Source: Poronia punctata
Taxonomy: Eukaryota; Ascomycota; Sordariomycetes; Xylariales; Xylariaceae
DNA length: 64,000 bases
Assembly (NCBI GenBank): GCA_022579005.1
Contig: MU401558.1
Coordinates: 62,001 to 126,000, forward strand
Reading direction: 5' to 3'
Below are positions 11,376-23,137 of this stretch, piece after piece. Under the pieces are notes generated by a model, which saw only the letters and a list, made by a program, of their open reading frames with translations, was not told the DNA's origin and searched no databases. Position numbers and translations under genes: made by a program. The number at the start of each line of letters is the position of its first letter. The stretch's first letter is position 1.

Positions 11376-13733
11376 ATGCCTCCGCGATACATTGCTACTA
11401 CGCCTCTGCGATTCGATGAGATGCGACCTGAGGAGTACGGATACCCGTCTCGACGCCCTCGTCCGTACGACTTCGATCGTCACAGACAAACTTATAACCC
11501 ACAATTGGGCGGCGACGCTCGCGCTTACGAAACATCACTGACGCATGACCCATTCAAGCAGAATAGGCAACCCTACAACAATCAAGGCTTTATGCCCAAC
11601 GGTGCGCCAGCTGGCACAGGTCCCGTTCCCGGTGCCACCCCGCTCCTGCCAAATCAAGGCCGAATTCTCCAGCAAGGCCCCATTCGTGTTCTGTGTATAG
11701 CCGATGTGCGAGGTATGGGGAGCTAGATTCCTGCTATTCTGTCTAGCTTGCAATGCTGATTCGGAGACCTATAGGTAACCTGAGTTCCCTCAACGACCTC
11801 GCCCGACAGGCGCGAGCAGACCATATTATCCACACTGGTGACTTTGGCTTCTACGACGAGACGTCCTTGGAACGGATTGCAGATAAGTAAGTTGGCCACA
11901 TTGTACCACATTCGCCGGGTCGGCACCCTCTATGGGCTAACACTGTACCTCGATAGGACACTGAAACATGTTGCCCAATACTCCCCATTGATCTCAGAAA
12001 GCGTCAAGAAGTCGATTAGCCAGCCCGGTCCCGTGAAGCAGCGATTGCAGCCTGATGAGTTACCGCTGTCTCAACTTCCACAACTTATCAAGGGCGAGAT
12101 TAAGCTCGATGTCCCTGTCTACACAGTCTGGGGCGCTTGTGAGGATGTGCGCGTGCTGGAGAAGTTTAGATCGAACGAGTACAAGGTCCCGAACCTGCAT
12201 ATTATCGACGAAAACCGCTCGATGCTACTAGAGATCGGTGGCGTTAAACTTCGGCTGCTGGGCCTGGGAGGTGCTGTTGTGATGCACAAACTATTCGACA
12301 ATGGAGAGGGAAGAACCACCATTGCCGGTGGACAAGGAACAATGTGGACGACTCTACTACAGATGGGCGAACTGGTGGATACAGCTAATCGTGTCTACGA
12401 TCCGACCGAAACCCGCGTCTTTATTACGCACGCATCCCCTGCCCGTGAGGGAATCCTTAACCAGCTCTCAGTGAGTCTTAAGGCCGACTTTTCTATATCC
12501 GCTGGTCTGCATTTCCGATACGGCAGTTCGTACAACGAATTCAGTGTCAATCCCACGCTCGACCACTATCGCGGTAAACTTGCGGCCTCGAAAGCTTCTT
12601 TCAACGATGTCTGGGAGACGGTGAAATCCGAGGTTGAACCAGCCATTCAACAAAATGAGGCACAGCAGAATCTGCTTAAGAACGCTTTGGCTCTCGTTGA
12701 AAAGATGCCCAGCACTGCTGCGGGTGGAAATCCATTCGGCGGTCCTGTTGGCGCTCCCGGCGCGCTTGGTCAAGTGGATGAGAGTGCGTTCAAGAACATG
12801 TGGAACTTCAACTTGGCGGACGCAGCCTTTGGCTGGCTTGTGCTCGAGATTCAAGATGGCCGTATCGGTACCGAGATGCGGGCCCAAGGCTTCAACTTCT
12901 CCCATCGTGGTGCCAAGCAACAACCAAATACCATACCACAGGGCACACCGTCTCCGGCTCTAGGAGGCAACGGCCAGCCCCCTACTTCTGCTACGTCGTC
13001 TGCCGCGCCTCCGCTAGGCCCTCAGAGAACTTCCTCGGCTGCGGCGCAGCAGCCTAAATCGGCCGCACCAACGCCCATCCCAACCAAACCAGCAACACCG
13101 AAGCCGGTCCCGTCCCCCGCCGTCTCGGCAGTTAAAGAAGTGGAGAAGCCTACCAGCACAAACGGCGCCGCCAATGGCCCTGAGACGGCCCCCTCCCCTG
13201 GCCCGAGGCCAACCGCAGACTCGATTGTCGGCTTGTTCATTATGAATGTCCAGAGCGACGAACAGACTCGCGATATATTCCCTGAGGAGCACAAGGGCAA
13301 GATTACCAAGGTGGACAAATGGGGTAATAATAGCAATAACAGAGTTGTACACTTCGCAACAACCGAAGACCGGGATGCCGCATTGGCTAGTCTCTCAGAT
13401 GACTACAAGGTGCGCCATGCTGAAGATCGATCGAGACCTTTGGTCAAAGTCTTCCAGGCCCGTGAGAGCAAGCCTTACACCAGCCGAGGTGGCGGCGCTG
13501 GCAACTGGGGAAGCAGCCGCGGTCGCGACAGCACAAGCGGATACCGTAGTGCGGGAGATCGCGGCACCGTCAGCGGCGGAGAAAGCGGCCCTGAATCGAA
13601 CCGGATGCGTGGCGGCCGTGGTGGACCTCGGGGTGGCCGCAATGACCGTGGTGGACGTGGTGGACGTGGTCGTGGCGGGATGAACAAGGGCGAAGGCGGA
13701 AGTGCATCGCCTGCCCCAGCTGGCGGAGACTAA
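11376..13733 (+). CDS. DUF2433 metallophosphoesterase-like protein with RGG tail
   Basis: Three exons are inferred: 11376-11712, 11775-11886 and 11957-13733 (introns 62 and 70 nt), giving 741 residues. A disordered N-terminus is followed at about residue 104 by a calcineurin-phosphoesterase-like core: RVLCIADVRGN, then HTGDFGFYD, then VWGACEDVRVLEKF, then FITHASPAREG. The second motif keeps the GD, but the first reads D-V-R-G where active enzymes have D-x-H-G, and GNHD is replaced by GACED. A Pro/Ala/Ser linker leads to an RRM-like segment near residues 570-630 (IVGLFIMNVQSDE...) and a Gly/Arg-rich RGG tail. RNA association is therefore likely and phosphatase activity doubtful. The family is conserved in fungi without a firmly established role. 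The ATG at 11376 is the first in frame; the frame extends five codons upstream only to a TTG. Confidence 0.88.
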
Positions 13734-14690
13734 GAGGGTTTCTTTGCAAGCTCTTTGTCAGCCCCGTGGCTACATCGAGATGGGCCTTCTATCCCGGCCC
13801 ACTTCTACTTACTAATATTTGCAACTTCGCAATTCTTGCTTGTATTCTGACCCCTTTCCACGACTTATACAACTTCCGACCGCGGTACAGGTTGCGGTAA
13901 TACACTAGATGGCCGGCCTGCGAACTGTGGTTTCTTCTGGGAGATGGAAGGAGAGACATGCGGTCGTCTCCATGGTATGCCGGGAGAGGGAAAAGGGATG
14001 ATATGGTCTGTTAATGGTACGGGTCTCTACGAATCCGGACTGGGCATGCGCCGTATGTTCATTTTTCATGAGCCTCATTGATTGTTTTTTTACGACTGGC
14101 ACTAAAAAGTATCGTCGTTGTTGCACTATTTTGTATTGGCCTGGAGGGGTTACCGAGTTAGGTCGCTGCGTTTCTTTAAAAAATACCATGATATTGAGAC
14201 CCATTTTATTCTCCACGGCCCGTGATGTCCTACTCGTACACCAAGGCGAACCTTCGATAGTAGGTATGCCATGTGTAATCGTCATGGTCTGACTTTGGTC
14301 AAACAGATCCAATTGGGCCAACGGATTAACTCGCAGCTTGAAACAAACTGAATGAGGGTATAATAGTGCAGCCAATGTCGGGGCACGATATAGGTGCTGG
14401 GTTGGACTGAATATTTAATTTATTCATATGCACTCGACGAAGTACCCCTTCTTCGTCCAACCAGATCTTTCTCTAAGCTAAAAGCAGAGAGGAGAGGAGA
14501 GCTGGCTAAAGCCAAGCACTCGATGATTGAGCTGTCTCTCCTATCTATTTACACAATACTTTACACGGTTACTCATCCCTCTCTGCCCTCTCCATTTCTC
14601 TGGCTGAAATGAAGGACACAGGCAAGCTAGGGACCAGATATGGTACAACAAGTTTTTACACTCGACTCTTTTCCCCGTGCCTTTCCTACC
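13734..14690. other. Convergent intergenic region
   Basis: Lies between the 3' ends of the DUF2433 gene (plus) and COQ5 (minus). Nothing coding was recognised. Terminators are expected here but no specific signal can be assigned. Confidence 0.5.
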
Positions 14691-15825
14691 TCACAAAGGC
14701 TTCATACCCTTATGTATAGCGGCAACACCACCAGTAAGATCCTCGTACCCCTGACCACCGACGACGAAACCGGCCTCCTCAATCATGCGGCGGAATTCCC
14801 GCTGCGAGGGGAAGCGCTCGATACTCTCGACGAGATACTGGTAAGAATCGCGATCGCCAGCGACGAGCTGGCCGATGAGGGGGATGGCAGAGAAGCTCCA
14901 GCGCTTATACACGGCGTCCAAGACGGGGTTCCCGACCTTGCTGAATTCCAGACAGGCGAACACGCCGCCGGGTTTGAGCACGCGGTAGGCTTCCGCCAGG
15001 GCGGCGGGGATGTTGGCGAAGTTGCGGATCCCGAAGGCTACCGTGTATAAGTCGAGGGAATCGGGGGTGATGGATCGGGGTAAGGAGGTGGCGTCTGCTT
15101 CGAGGAAGGAGAGGGTCGCCTGTTGGGCGGCGGGCAGGGCGAGGGACCGTTGTTGGCCCACGGCCAGCATGGAGGGGTTTATGTCGCTTATGGTTATGTG
15201 GATGTTCGGGTTGGCGTTTATGACGTGCGCTTGGTGTAGCATGCGGAAGGCTATGTCCCCTGTTCCGCCGGCTACGTCGAGGATTCGTTGCGGGGTGGGC
15301 GGGTGCGTGGAGGAATATCCTGGGTTGAGGGATGATACGAAGTGGTCCCTGGGGAGGAGGGAGGGAGGGAGGGGTGTTAGCTTTCTTTTTCTTATCTTTT
15401 TTCGGGGGTGGGTTGTTGCGTAGATAATAAAAGGAGAGAAGAGGGGGAAAAAAAAAAACATACTTCCAGATTCGATGCCATCCGAATGACATGAGATCGT
15501 TCATACGATCGTACGACTCGGCCACGCTGTGAAAGACTCCCGCTACACGTTCCGTCTTTTCTGATTCTGATAAACCGTCTTGAAAGCCGAAATGTGTCGT
15601 TCTCGAGGAACCGGCGTTATTGTTGTTGATGTGGTTGCCATTGCTAGACGATGTGGATGATGATGATGTTGTCGTTGTTGTTGTTGTGGTGTTATGTTGG
15701 AGAGTTGTAGCGCTTGTTGAAAAGGTTCGAGATTCTTTCGCGGTGGTTAGGGATACGAAGGGTTGTTGTTGTTGTCGTCGTCTGGCTATCCGCGCAGCTG
15801 CGCGAAGCGCGGGACGAGCGGTCAT
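14691..15825 (-). CDS. coq5: COQ5, ubiquinone C-methyltransferase
   Basis: Mitochondrial 2-methoxy-6-polyprenyl-1,4-benzoquinol methylase, which catalyses the C-methylation step of ubiquinone synthesis on the matrix face of the inner membrane. Two exons, 15825-15464 and 15348-14691, joined across a 115-nt intron, give 339 residues. The N-terminus is an Arg/Ala-rich presequence ([18 protein letters not shown]) followed by a Thr/Ser/Asn low-complexity stretch unique to this copy. SAM motif I is LDVAGGTGD at 144-152, SDINPSML follows, and the UbiE/COQ5 signature regions [11 protein letters not shown] (before the intron) and RVLKPGG are present. The intron carries long C/T and A/T homopolymers. 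The C-terminus (AIHKGMKP) is family-typical. The product is unambiguous. Confidence 0.96.
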
Positions 15826-16349
15826 GATGGGTTATTTGCGAGAAGAATATACAGTTTCTTTCTCCCTGGATTTCAAGAGCGTTAGCAAGATGAAGCGAGG
15901 TTGCGATATTGCGACAGATTGGTACGAGTATGAGGCCGATAAGAAAATAACAGTTCTACGCTAGGGTAAGTTAGCTCGGGAGGGTTCCTTTGTCTCTTTT
16001 TCTGTCCGCTTTTTTTTGACCGGCGCCGATCAATTGGGGGAAAAATTCCGACCAAGGGACAAAGGACTAAAATGATGCGCCAAGAGATCGGAGGTTCGGC
16101 AGGTTCTCGCGTCGGTGAAACAGGGATGGTGTGGGGAATCATTCGGGGTGCCCTGCCAAGACCTTTAAATGTGTCTTACACATCCAATGCAACCGACTTC
16201 AACTTCCACTCATCCTCAACCCTTTCTCTGGATATTATGATGATGAGGAGGTAGCGCATCCCTCTCTTGCTGGGAAATTCCATCGCGCCGTGTAGTATTG
16301 CATATATAATGGGATAAACGAGAGAAGATGACTTTCACTTACCCACCTT

Positions 16350-16589
16350 TTACGCAGTAGCGCTGGCGCGTCGAGAACGGTGACAACGACGTGGCTGCTG
16401 TTCCTCTCCCGCCTCCAGATCCCGTTCCTGTTGCCGTTGCTGTTCTGCTTCCTTCTGTGCTTGTCTCGAGGTGAACATGAGATGGGCAAAACTTCTGACG
16501 AGCCGACCGCCTTGCCAGGCTACGATACCGAGAAAGAGGAAGACGACGATGACTGCTAGGGCGATGGCGGCGTTTTGACCTATAGCCAT
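16350..16589 (-). CDS. Small single-pass membrane protein, hypothetical
   Basis: A 79-residue frame starting at 16589. The N-terminal half is a strong membrane segment (residues 7-26, IAIALAVIVVFLFLGIVAW-like), followed by a basic turn (GGRLVRS) and a Gln/Glu/Arg-rich coiled-coil-prone tail. Upstream, on the same strand, a good 5'-UTR intron can be read at 16691-16627 (GTAAGT donor, CTGAC branch, CAACAG acceptor), which supports transcription. No function is recognised. It could be a small assembly or stabilising subunit of a membrane complex, but that is speculation. The C-terminus may be altered by splicing near 16340. Confidence 0.55.
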   Translation of the reverse strand: MAIGQNAAIALAVIVVFLFLGIVAWQGGRLVRSFAHLMFTSRQAQKEAEQQRQQERDLEAGEEQQPRRCHRSRRASATA

Positions 16590-16691
16590 TATATCGGTCT
16601 GGTATGGTCGGTAGCTTTCTTTCTTTCTGTTGTTGCAGGTGACGGATGTGTCAGTGTCGTCGCGAATTTGGAATTGTGTGGGTAGACTTAC

Positions 16692-17802
16692 AAGTGGAGG
16701 GATGCGTGGGCGTGTTGGTTGCACTGGAGATAGGAATCGGGTCGGAAAGCTTCTCCGAAAGAAATATGTGGACGAGATAGAGTTGACGACTTGCGGATTG
16801 GATTCTGAGAGGTGTACAAAGAATATATTGTTTCGCATAGTGTTTGAGTATTTCACTTGGTACCTAAGCTTCCGACGCAGGACAGCATTGTGTGATAATT
16901 ATTGTACCTGCTACCTAGTCCACATGTATGTAGGTAAAATTTATGGGATAGGTATTGACAATGGCAAGACTGACTGACTATGGGACTTATCAAATTTTGG
17001 TCAATGATTGACCAGTGCTTCTAGTCGGCTAAGTTACAGTCAATGCACTGTTAACAGGTAGACGACATTCAGCAGCAAGCAAGCTGTTTGCTACCTCTTT
17101 CTCTGCCCAAGTACCTATAGTTAGCTGTGTAGGAGAGAGAATCATGAAGCTACCATTGTCAGTCATATATAGCGATCTTCTCATTTTGCAGTTTTGATTT
17201 CTATAAATATTGCTCACGGCTTTGACGATACAATCTTGTCAGATCGAGGCAGAACAGTACTTACATTATCAGAAGCAAGTTTCTTGGATTGTCTTTCCAC
17301 TTTACAAAGAGAAAAGCCGTGGTGATGTCTCCATTCCCTATATCCGTACATTCATACTGGTATAGTTGACATAGGCAAGTCGATACATCACAAGTACAAC
17401 ACATGTAACTACATTATACATAGACTAGGTATTCTGTTGGTGGTTGTCAAGTAACGAGCGATGCTACCCGGTATATACAGGTAGGTATTGTACACGCATC
17501 ATCGGAAAGGGGGCTTGGCTGAATTACGCTGTGTGGGGGTGGGGGGGTTTTCAGGTTAGAAGCTACGCCAAGACCATGGAAAACGACGGTTGTTGGCGCT
17601 TCGCTTTGCACCGGCTTAAGTGACGTACGTACGTCGCTTACCACTGGGGGAAAGCAGTCAATCAAGTCAATCAATTCCTATGCCGAACGTTTCGGTCTTG
17701 TTATCCAGATCTCTCTCTTTCTGCATACCATCTAGACTACGCAGACGCCCAAAGTTTTATTCTTTTTTTCTTTCTTTTTTGGTAAAAAATAATGAGCTGA
17801 CG
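16692..17802. other. Intergenic region, divergent promoters
   Basis: About 1.1 kb between two divergently oriented genes. A palindromic ACGTACGTACGT stretch lies near 17623-17634. A pyrimidine-rich tract (17697-17785) directly precedes the next gene and probably belongs to its core promoter or 5' UTR. No gene was recognised. Confidence 0.5.
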
Positions 17803-19260
17803 ATGAACAGCAACATCATGTCCAAGACATCTCTGCGAAGAGTCGCCAGATCTTTACCCCACGCTTCTCGCGCTGTCGGAACCAATTCCCCGGTCCCTCT
17901 GATTAGTGGCCGATGTGCTAGTAGTATATCGCAACGGCCTGGCTCAACACATGTATCCTTCCCGGGCGCGGTGAAGAGCGCGTTCACGAACGACCTGAGG
18001 TTCATCAAACCGTCGGAACACCCAGCCCTCCCGACATACCGGGTGGTCGACCAAGATGGCAACATCGTCGACCAGTCCTTCAAGCAGGATCTCAGTGACG
18101 ATGAGGTCATACAACTATACCAGAACATGTTGACCGTCTCGATAATGGACATGATCATGTTCGATGCGCAGCGCCAGGGTCGTCTGAGCTTTTATATGGT
18201 ATCGGCTGGCGAGGAGGCGTTGAGTGTCGGGTCGGCATCTGTCCTGGACATGCAGGATGTTATTTTCTGTCAATACCGAGAACAGGGTGTGTTTGCGCAG
18301 CGCGGGTTCACATTAAACGACTTTATGAACCAGCTTTTCGCGAATAGGTTGGATAACGGGCTTGGAAGGAATATGCCCGTTCACTATGGTAGCAAGGAAC
18401 TCAATATAGTAAGTTCCGCTAACCACATGACTTTCCGTCACTTCGTCACGTACGCGCACACGCTAGGTACTAACAATATCCGATAGCATACCGTCTCATC
18501 GCCGCTTGCTACTCAGATACCCCAGGCTTCTGGAGCAGCATATGGCTTAAAGATGCAGCGGTTCAACGACCCCTCGGTACCGCCCCGCATCGTCGCCGTG
18601 TATTTCGGAGAAGGCGCGGCGAGCGAGGGTGATTTCCACGCGGCTCTAAACATCGCCGCCACTCGCTCTTGTCCCGTAGTCTTTATCTGCAGGAACAACG
18701 GTTATGCCATCTCCACACCGACATTAGAACAGTACAGAGGCGACGGCATCGCGAGCCGCGGTATCGGCTACGGCATCGACACGATCCGTGTAGACGGGAA
18801 CGATATCTGGGCCGTCAGAGAAGCGACCAAGAAAGCTAGGGAGATGGCACTAGAGGATGGCGGCAGACCGGTCTTGATAGAAGCCATGAGCTACCGTGTC
18901 AGTCACCATAGCACCTCGGACGACTCTTTCGCCTACCGCGCCCGTGTCGAGGTCGAGGATTGGAAGCGCAGGGATAACCCCCTCTCGAGGCTGCGGAAGT
19001 ATATGGAAGCGAAGGGATTCTGGGACGAGACCAAGGAAAAGGCGGCTCGGGAGCAAACAAGACGAGACGTTCTAAAGGCCTTTTCGCAGGCGGAAAGAGA
19101 GAAGAAGCCGCCGATTCGATCCATGTTTGAAGACACGTATGAAGAGCTCACGCCCGAGCTTAAGGCGCAGATGAAAGAACTGCGGAACCATTTGGAGAAG
19201 TATCCCGACGAATACGACCTGGCCGAGTATGAAGGCGGGAAAGATAGTTTAGACTCGTAA
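17803..19260 (+). CDS. 2-oxoisovalerate dehydrogenase E1 alpha subunit (BCKDH)
   Basis: TPP-dependent alpha subunit of the mitochondrial branched-chain 2-oxoacid dehydrogenase complex, which decarboxylates the 2-oxo acids of Val, Leu and Ile. Exons 17803-18408 and 18487-19260 (78-nt intron) give 459 residues. The N-terminus is an Arg/Ser-rich mitochondrial presequence; the second ATG at 17818 (MSKTSLRRVARS) is an equally good start. The TPP motif runs from GEGAASEGD at 243-251 to NNGYA at 272-276. The regulatory phosphorylation loop HHSTSDDS is at 342-349, so control by a BCKD kinase is plausible. YREQGVF and RNMPVHYGS are E1-alpha hallmarks that distinguish it from pyruvate dehydrogenase. 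The length is normal. Confidence 0.96.
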
Positions 19261-19333
19261 AGGATAAGAATCAAGAAAGAAAGGTGGAAGCCAACGGATC
19301 TAATTCATGTTCCTTTGTGATTATTGGACCCCT

Positions 19334-20300
19334 TCAAACCTCCAAAAAATCAATCGACCGCCTCAAACCCCCAAGAACAACCTTCAGCCTCCCCTCAGGG
19401 GAAAGCTCCCCCGGCTTTCCCGTCCAAGTCGTAAGATCGACCATATCCCTAACGCCCATCCTCTTCCAAATCAAATCATCCAAAAACCTCACATGATTCC
19501 CCGTCAACCTCCTCCCGCCCTCACCCACACAGAAGAACTGCACACCCATCTGCTGAGCCGGCACGCCCAACTTATCCAATTTCCCCGCCGTCTGTCCCAG
19601 AACCCCCTTAAACGGATTCTCATCCTCGTCCTCCCACAACATGCCCGTCACGACAATAACATTCAACGCGACGGGCGTATACTTCCCCCCTGTATCCCTC
19701 AACATATTCTCCACATCATTAATATACGGATTAATGATATCCTTGAGTCGTCTATTCAAAACACATTTCCCCTTTGGTTTCTTCACGCCGTTCATGATCC
19801 CGATGATATTATCCGACATATTAACTTGTCCCGGACAATTCGCCCCCGTCTCGCCAATGTGTTTATACCCGCTACGCCCGCTGAAATGGTACCCGCTTGC
19901 GCGATGGTTGACGAATTCGATCGTGATGCCGTCGTTGTCGTATTGCGTGCATATGGGTCCGATGATTTGCAGGATCTGGCGTACTTCGTCCCAGCATTCT
20001 TGCATCGAGGCGGAGTCGTCGATTAGCAGGACGGTGTTGACGAGTTGGAGGGCTGCGTACGGGTCTTTGAGGACGCCGATGGTTTTGAATGTTAGTTGTC
20101 TTTTGAGCCGGAACTTGCTGTCTTCTGGGTCATGGGGTTGTTCTGGCATTGTTGGTTCTGTTGGGTATGGAAGCCCTTTTTTGGTTGGGAAAGACGGATA
20201 TTATTAGCACAAGCCATGTGGATTCGTTGGTGTTTTGGTGATACTGTGGGATGATGCTATCGCGAGACATACCTTGAGGACCTTTGTGTGGCTGTGCCAT
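19334..20300 (-). CDS. vWA-domain protein
   Basis: Two exons, 20300-20273 (only 28 nt) and 20175-19334, with a 97-nt intron that contains CTAAT and ends AAAAAAG, give 289 residues. The start at 20300 (MAQPHKGPQG) is preferred to the internal ATG at 20149 because the short exon restores frame exactly and adds a Pro-rich leader. A von Willebrand factor A fold is indicated by the MIDAS motif DDSAS at 62-66 after a hydrophobic strand (VNTVLLI), and by later strands ITIEFVNH and VIVVTG. There is no signal peptide or membrane segment, so it is an intracellular adhesion- or scaffold-type protein of unknown partner. Its 3' end is only about 70 bp from the E1 alpha stop, in convergent orientation. Confidence 0.85.
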
Positions 20301-21010
20301 TACTTTCGGAGTATTATACTGGCGGCACAAGTCTATCTAGATACCTGATATACTCTTCTTAAAGTTCAGGGATAAAAGCAGTTGGAAGCACATGAACCTG
20401 TCAGGCCATTTGACCAGGATAATTATAAACGGTTGACCCGGTCAGTACGGTACTTGGCGGTATTAGGATTTTTATATACTGGAGGGGTTGATGACTGTTT
20501 GAGCTCCCTTTGTTCGTATGAAACAAATATGATTCACCTAAACATGGTCCGACTTGAATTGACGAGGTGTGGCTTCTCCTGCCCAACCCGAGCTAACCGA
20601 CGTTGATGGCAAACATTGTGACTGATGATAATATTCCCTGTGACTGGTCTCTCGAGATCGTAAGTCCCTTTTCGACGCTTTGTACCCAATTCTCGGCCGA
20701 AGTGGCAGCGCTCCTCTACGCATCTAATGAGTCCAGCATCTACGGCTTTGCGCCATAGCCAACATCACACCTCATTGCTTGTTTGTAACTAGGGGCGGGC
20801 ATCGGCGACTATAGGTTCTCGATAAAATTTGCAAAATACCGCAGTTCCGACACATATTAAGCGGATAATCTTGTATTCCGGTTGAGAGGTCGTATCCAAC
20901 TCCCCTTGAACCGCAGATTCGTATAACAGACTTTTAGTCCCAGCCCCCCTGAAAACCCTGATAGTAGTGTGTAGAAGCAGCATCTCTCCCTAGTCAGAAC
21001 CGTGCTCGTT
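20301..21010. other. Intergenic region
   Basis: About 0.7 kb upstream of the vWA gene and downstream of the SDR gene. Only short random frames are visible and nothing further was recognised. Confidence 0.5.
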
Positions 21011-22106
21011 TCAGAAAGTAAACTTTTGTTTGACCAGCTGCTCGCTTAGTTCCCACAGCTTGTCCGCAATTTCGGGATCGCATGCATGTTGCGCGGGCTC
21101 TACAAGCTGGTTATTCTGCAGATATCCAGGGGCTGTGATGGCGGGATCAAGTGCCGCTGTGAGTGGCGTAGCGCCGATTTGGTCGTACGTCTTGAACCGA
21201 GGGTCGTCGAACACGAAGTCTTGCCCTGTATTGCGCTTTGTAACCTCGAAGATGCTGTTATAATCCTCCATAGTTAGATGCGACCCGAGCTTAGTGTCCA
21301 AGTTAGAGCCAGGATGCGCGGCGAAAGAGCCAACACCGTATTTCTTCAATCTCTTGGTGAGGCCATAGGTGAATAGGATATTCGCCGTCTTGGCTTGGCC
21401 GTAAGCTGTCCAGAGGTCATAGGTTTTGCCTCCGGAGAAGTTGTAGTCGTCGAAGCGGAATGGGCTGATTCTATATCCCAGACTGGTGAGGTTGACGACT
21501 CGCACGCTATTTGTAGTAAGTTGTGTCAGCAACCTTTTGTGACTACTGTGATGGTTCTTTAGGGGAAGTATGATCGTGTTCTGAAAGCCTGGCGCATTTG
21601 GGAAAAGGGGTGGTATCTAAGGTAGGTACTTGCCTGCGGTTGTCTGCTTTGGCAGCTGCTATCAGAGCAGGTACTAGCAGATTGGTGAGGAGAAAGTGAC
21701 CCAGATGATTGCCTGATAATTGCATCTCTATCCCTTGTGCATCGGTTGTGTACTCCTTGATGCCCGTATTCCCAGCACTATTGATCAAGACGTCAATCCT
21801 GCCTCCGGTGACATCAAGGATCTGCTGAGAAGCCCGTCTCACAGAGTCATGATTTGAAAGATCCACCTGAACGAACGTGGCCTTGACACCTGCATCCCGG
21901 AGAGTAGCGAGCACAGGCTCGACTTTAGAGGCCGTCCGCGACGCTATGAGGATGTGCTCGGGCAATGCACCAGCAAGTGTCTCGGCCATGGAACTGCCTA
22001 TACTAGGCTGGCCCGCACCAGTGATCACAAAGGTGCGGCCTTGAACCTGGGTTGGAAACGCGTCGACAATTTGTCGACTGGTTGCGGTAGCATCAAACGC
22101 AGGCAT
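21011..22106 (-). CDS. Short-chain dehydrogenase/reductase (SDR)
   Basis: NAD(P)-dependent oxidoreductase of the classical SDR fold, of the retinol-dehydrogenase/WWOX-like type often seen in fungal secondary or lipid metabolism. Exons 22106-21634 and 21506-21011 give 322 residues. The dinucleotide-binding TGxxxxxxG (TGAGQPSIG) is at 29-37, NSAG at about 112-115, the catalytic Ser in VNLTS at 166, and YxxxK (YGQAK) at 193-197. No leader or membrane helix is visible, so it is probably cytosolic. The intron (21633-21507, 127 nt) begins GCAAGT rather than GT; the nearby GT donor gives the wrong frame, so a GC-AG intron is the best reading. The substrate cannot be inferred. Confidence 0.9.
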
Positions 22107-23137
22107 GATGGAGTTGCTTGCGCCGTGTTAAGTTTATAGGTACCTCCTAAATACTCCAAGAAATGAGACGAAAGGGGTGCTTGAGGTCGTGTTGTAAGCG
22201 GGATGCGCCTGCCGTACATAAGTTCTTTCTTACCTTTTATAGTCTAGATGGTATGCGTTACCTACTTAGGTAGTAACTCATGGGTGATCGGGATTCGGAA
22301 GGCGCGGCCAGCACTAAAAACTACCTATGGATTTGCTTATGTGAGATATGTAAGGCACTTGTGTATAGTCGGATTGATATTGCATGAGAGCACTTACCCC
22401 TGCAATGTATAAAACAGGGAGCTACGAGCCTACGACGGGAGTGCTGCAACTTGGGAAACGACCCACTCGGCTGCTTCCGTCTCGGTGAACGGAAAAGGCT
22501 AACACGCAACATGGACATCTGCCGCCGACAAAGGTACCGCTGGATACTATTACATATCGCTCGACTTCAATATAGAGCGGGCAAGGAAGGGAGCCTGGAC
22601 TGTTATGGTCTGAGATTTTATTCGCTTTTAGATTGAGCGGTTACCTACCTACTTAGACCCGGCTGCGCGTTCGCAGGCTACGCCCGCTCCGCGCTCGGGC
22701 TACGTCCGTTACTACGCGCCTCGCAGCTGGGGCTAGGTTAGGGGCCTGCTCAGGTCTCCCCAATGTGTGTGGTCAACTTACTTTCGCCTCGCTGCCTTAT
22801 GAAACGCAAAGATGCCAAATGGTAGCAAACGGCATTGCAATGGCAATGATCTACTTCTAAGATGCAGCCGTAAAATCCAGCCCACATTATGGAGCGTATA
22901 AGGACTCGGGAAACGACGCTGCAACCTACTCCGCACTAGAATACCACTCTGGCGACTGTGCACGCATGAGGCCCTCCTGGGGGCCAGGCAAGGAGACGAG
23001 GCAAAAAGGCCAACAGTTCCCATCTTTTACTAAAACCTCAAGTTTTTCTTTCCTCGCCTCTAGACTGTTAGCTTTGGTCCAGTCCCATAATCTAACATAT
23101 CGAAGATAAGTCGCCACAGGCAGAAGAAGCTTACAGT
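22107..23137. other. Intergenic region with a GC-rich element
   Basis: About 1 kb with no convincing gene. A GC-rich stretch at about 22660-22735 carries two copies of GGCTACG and several CGC/GCG steps, unlike the surrounding sequence. A signal-peptide exon for the next gene could lie here but was not found. Confidence 0.45.
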
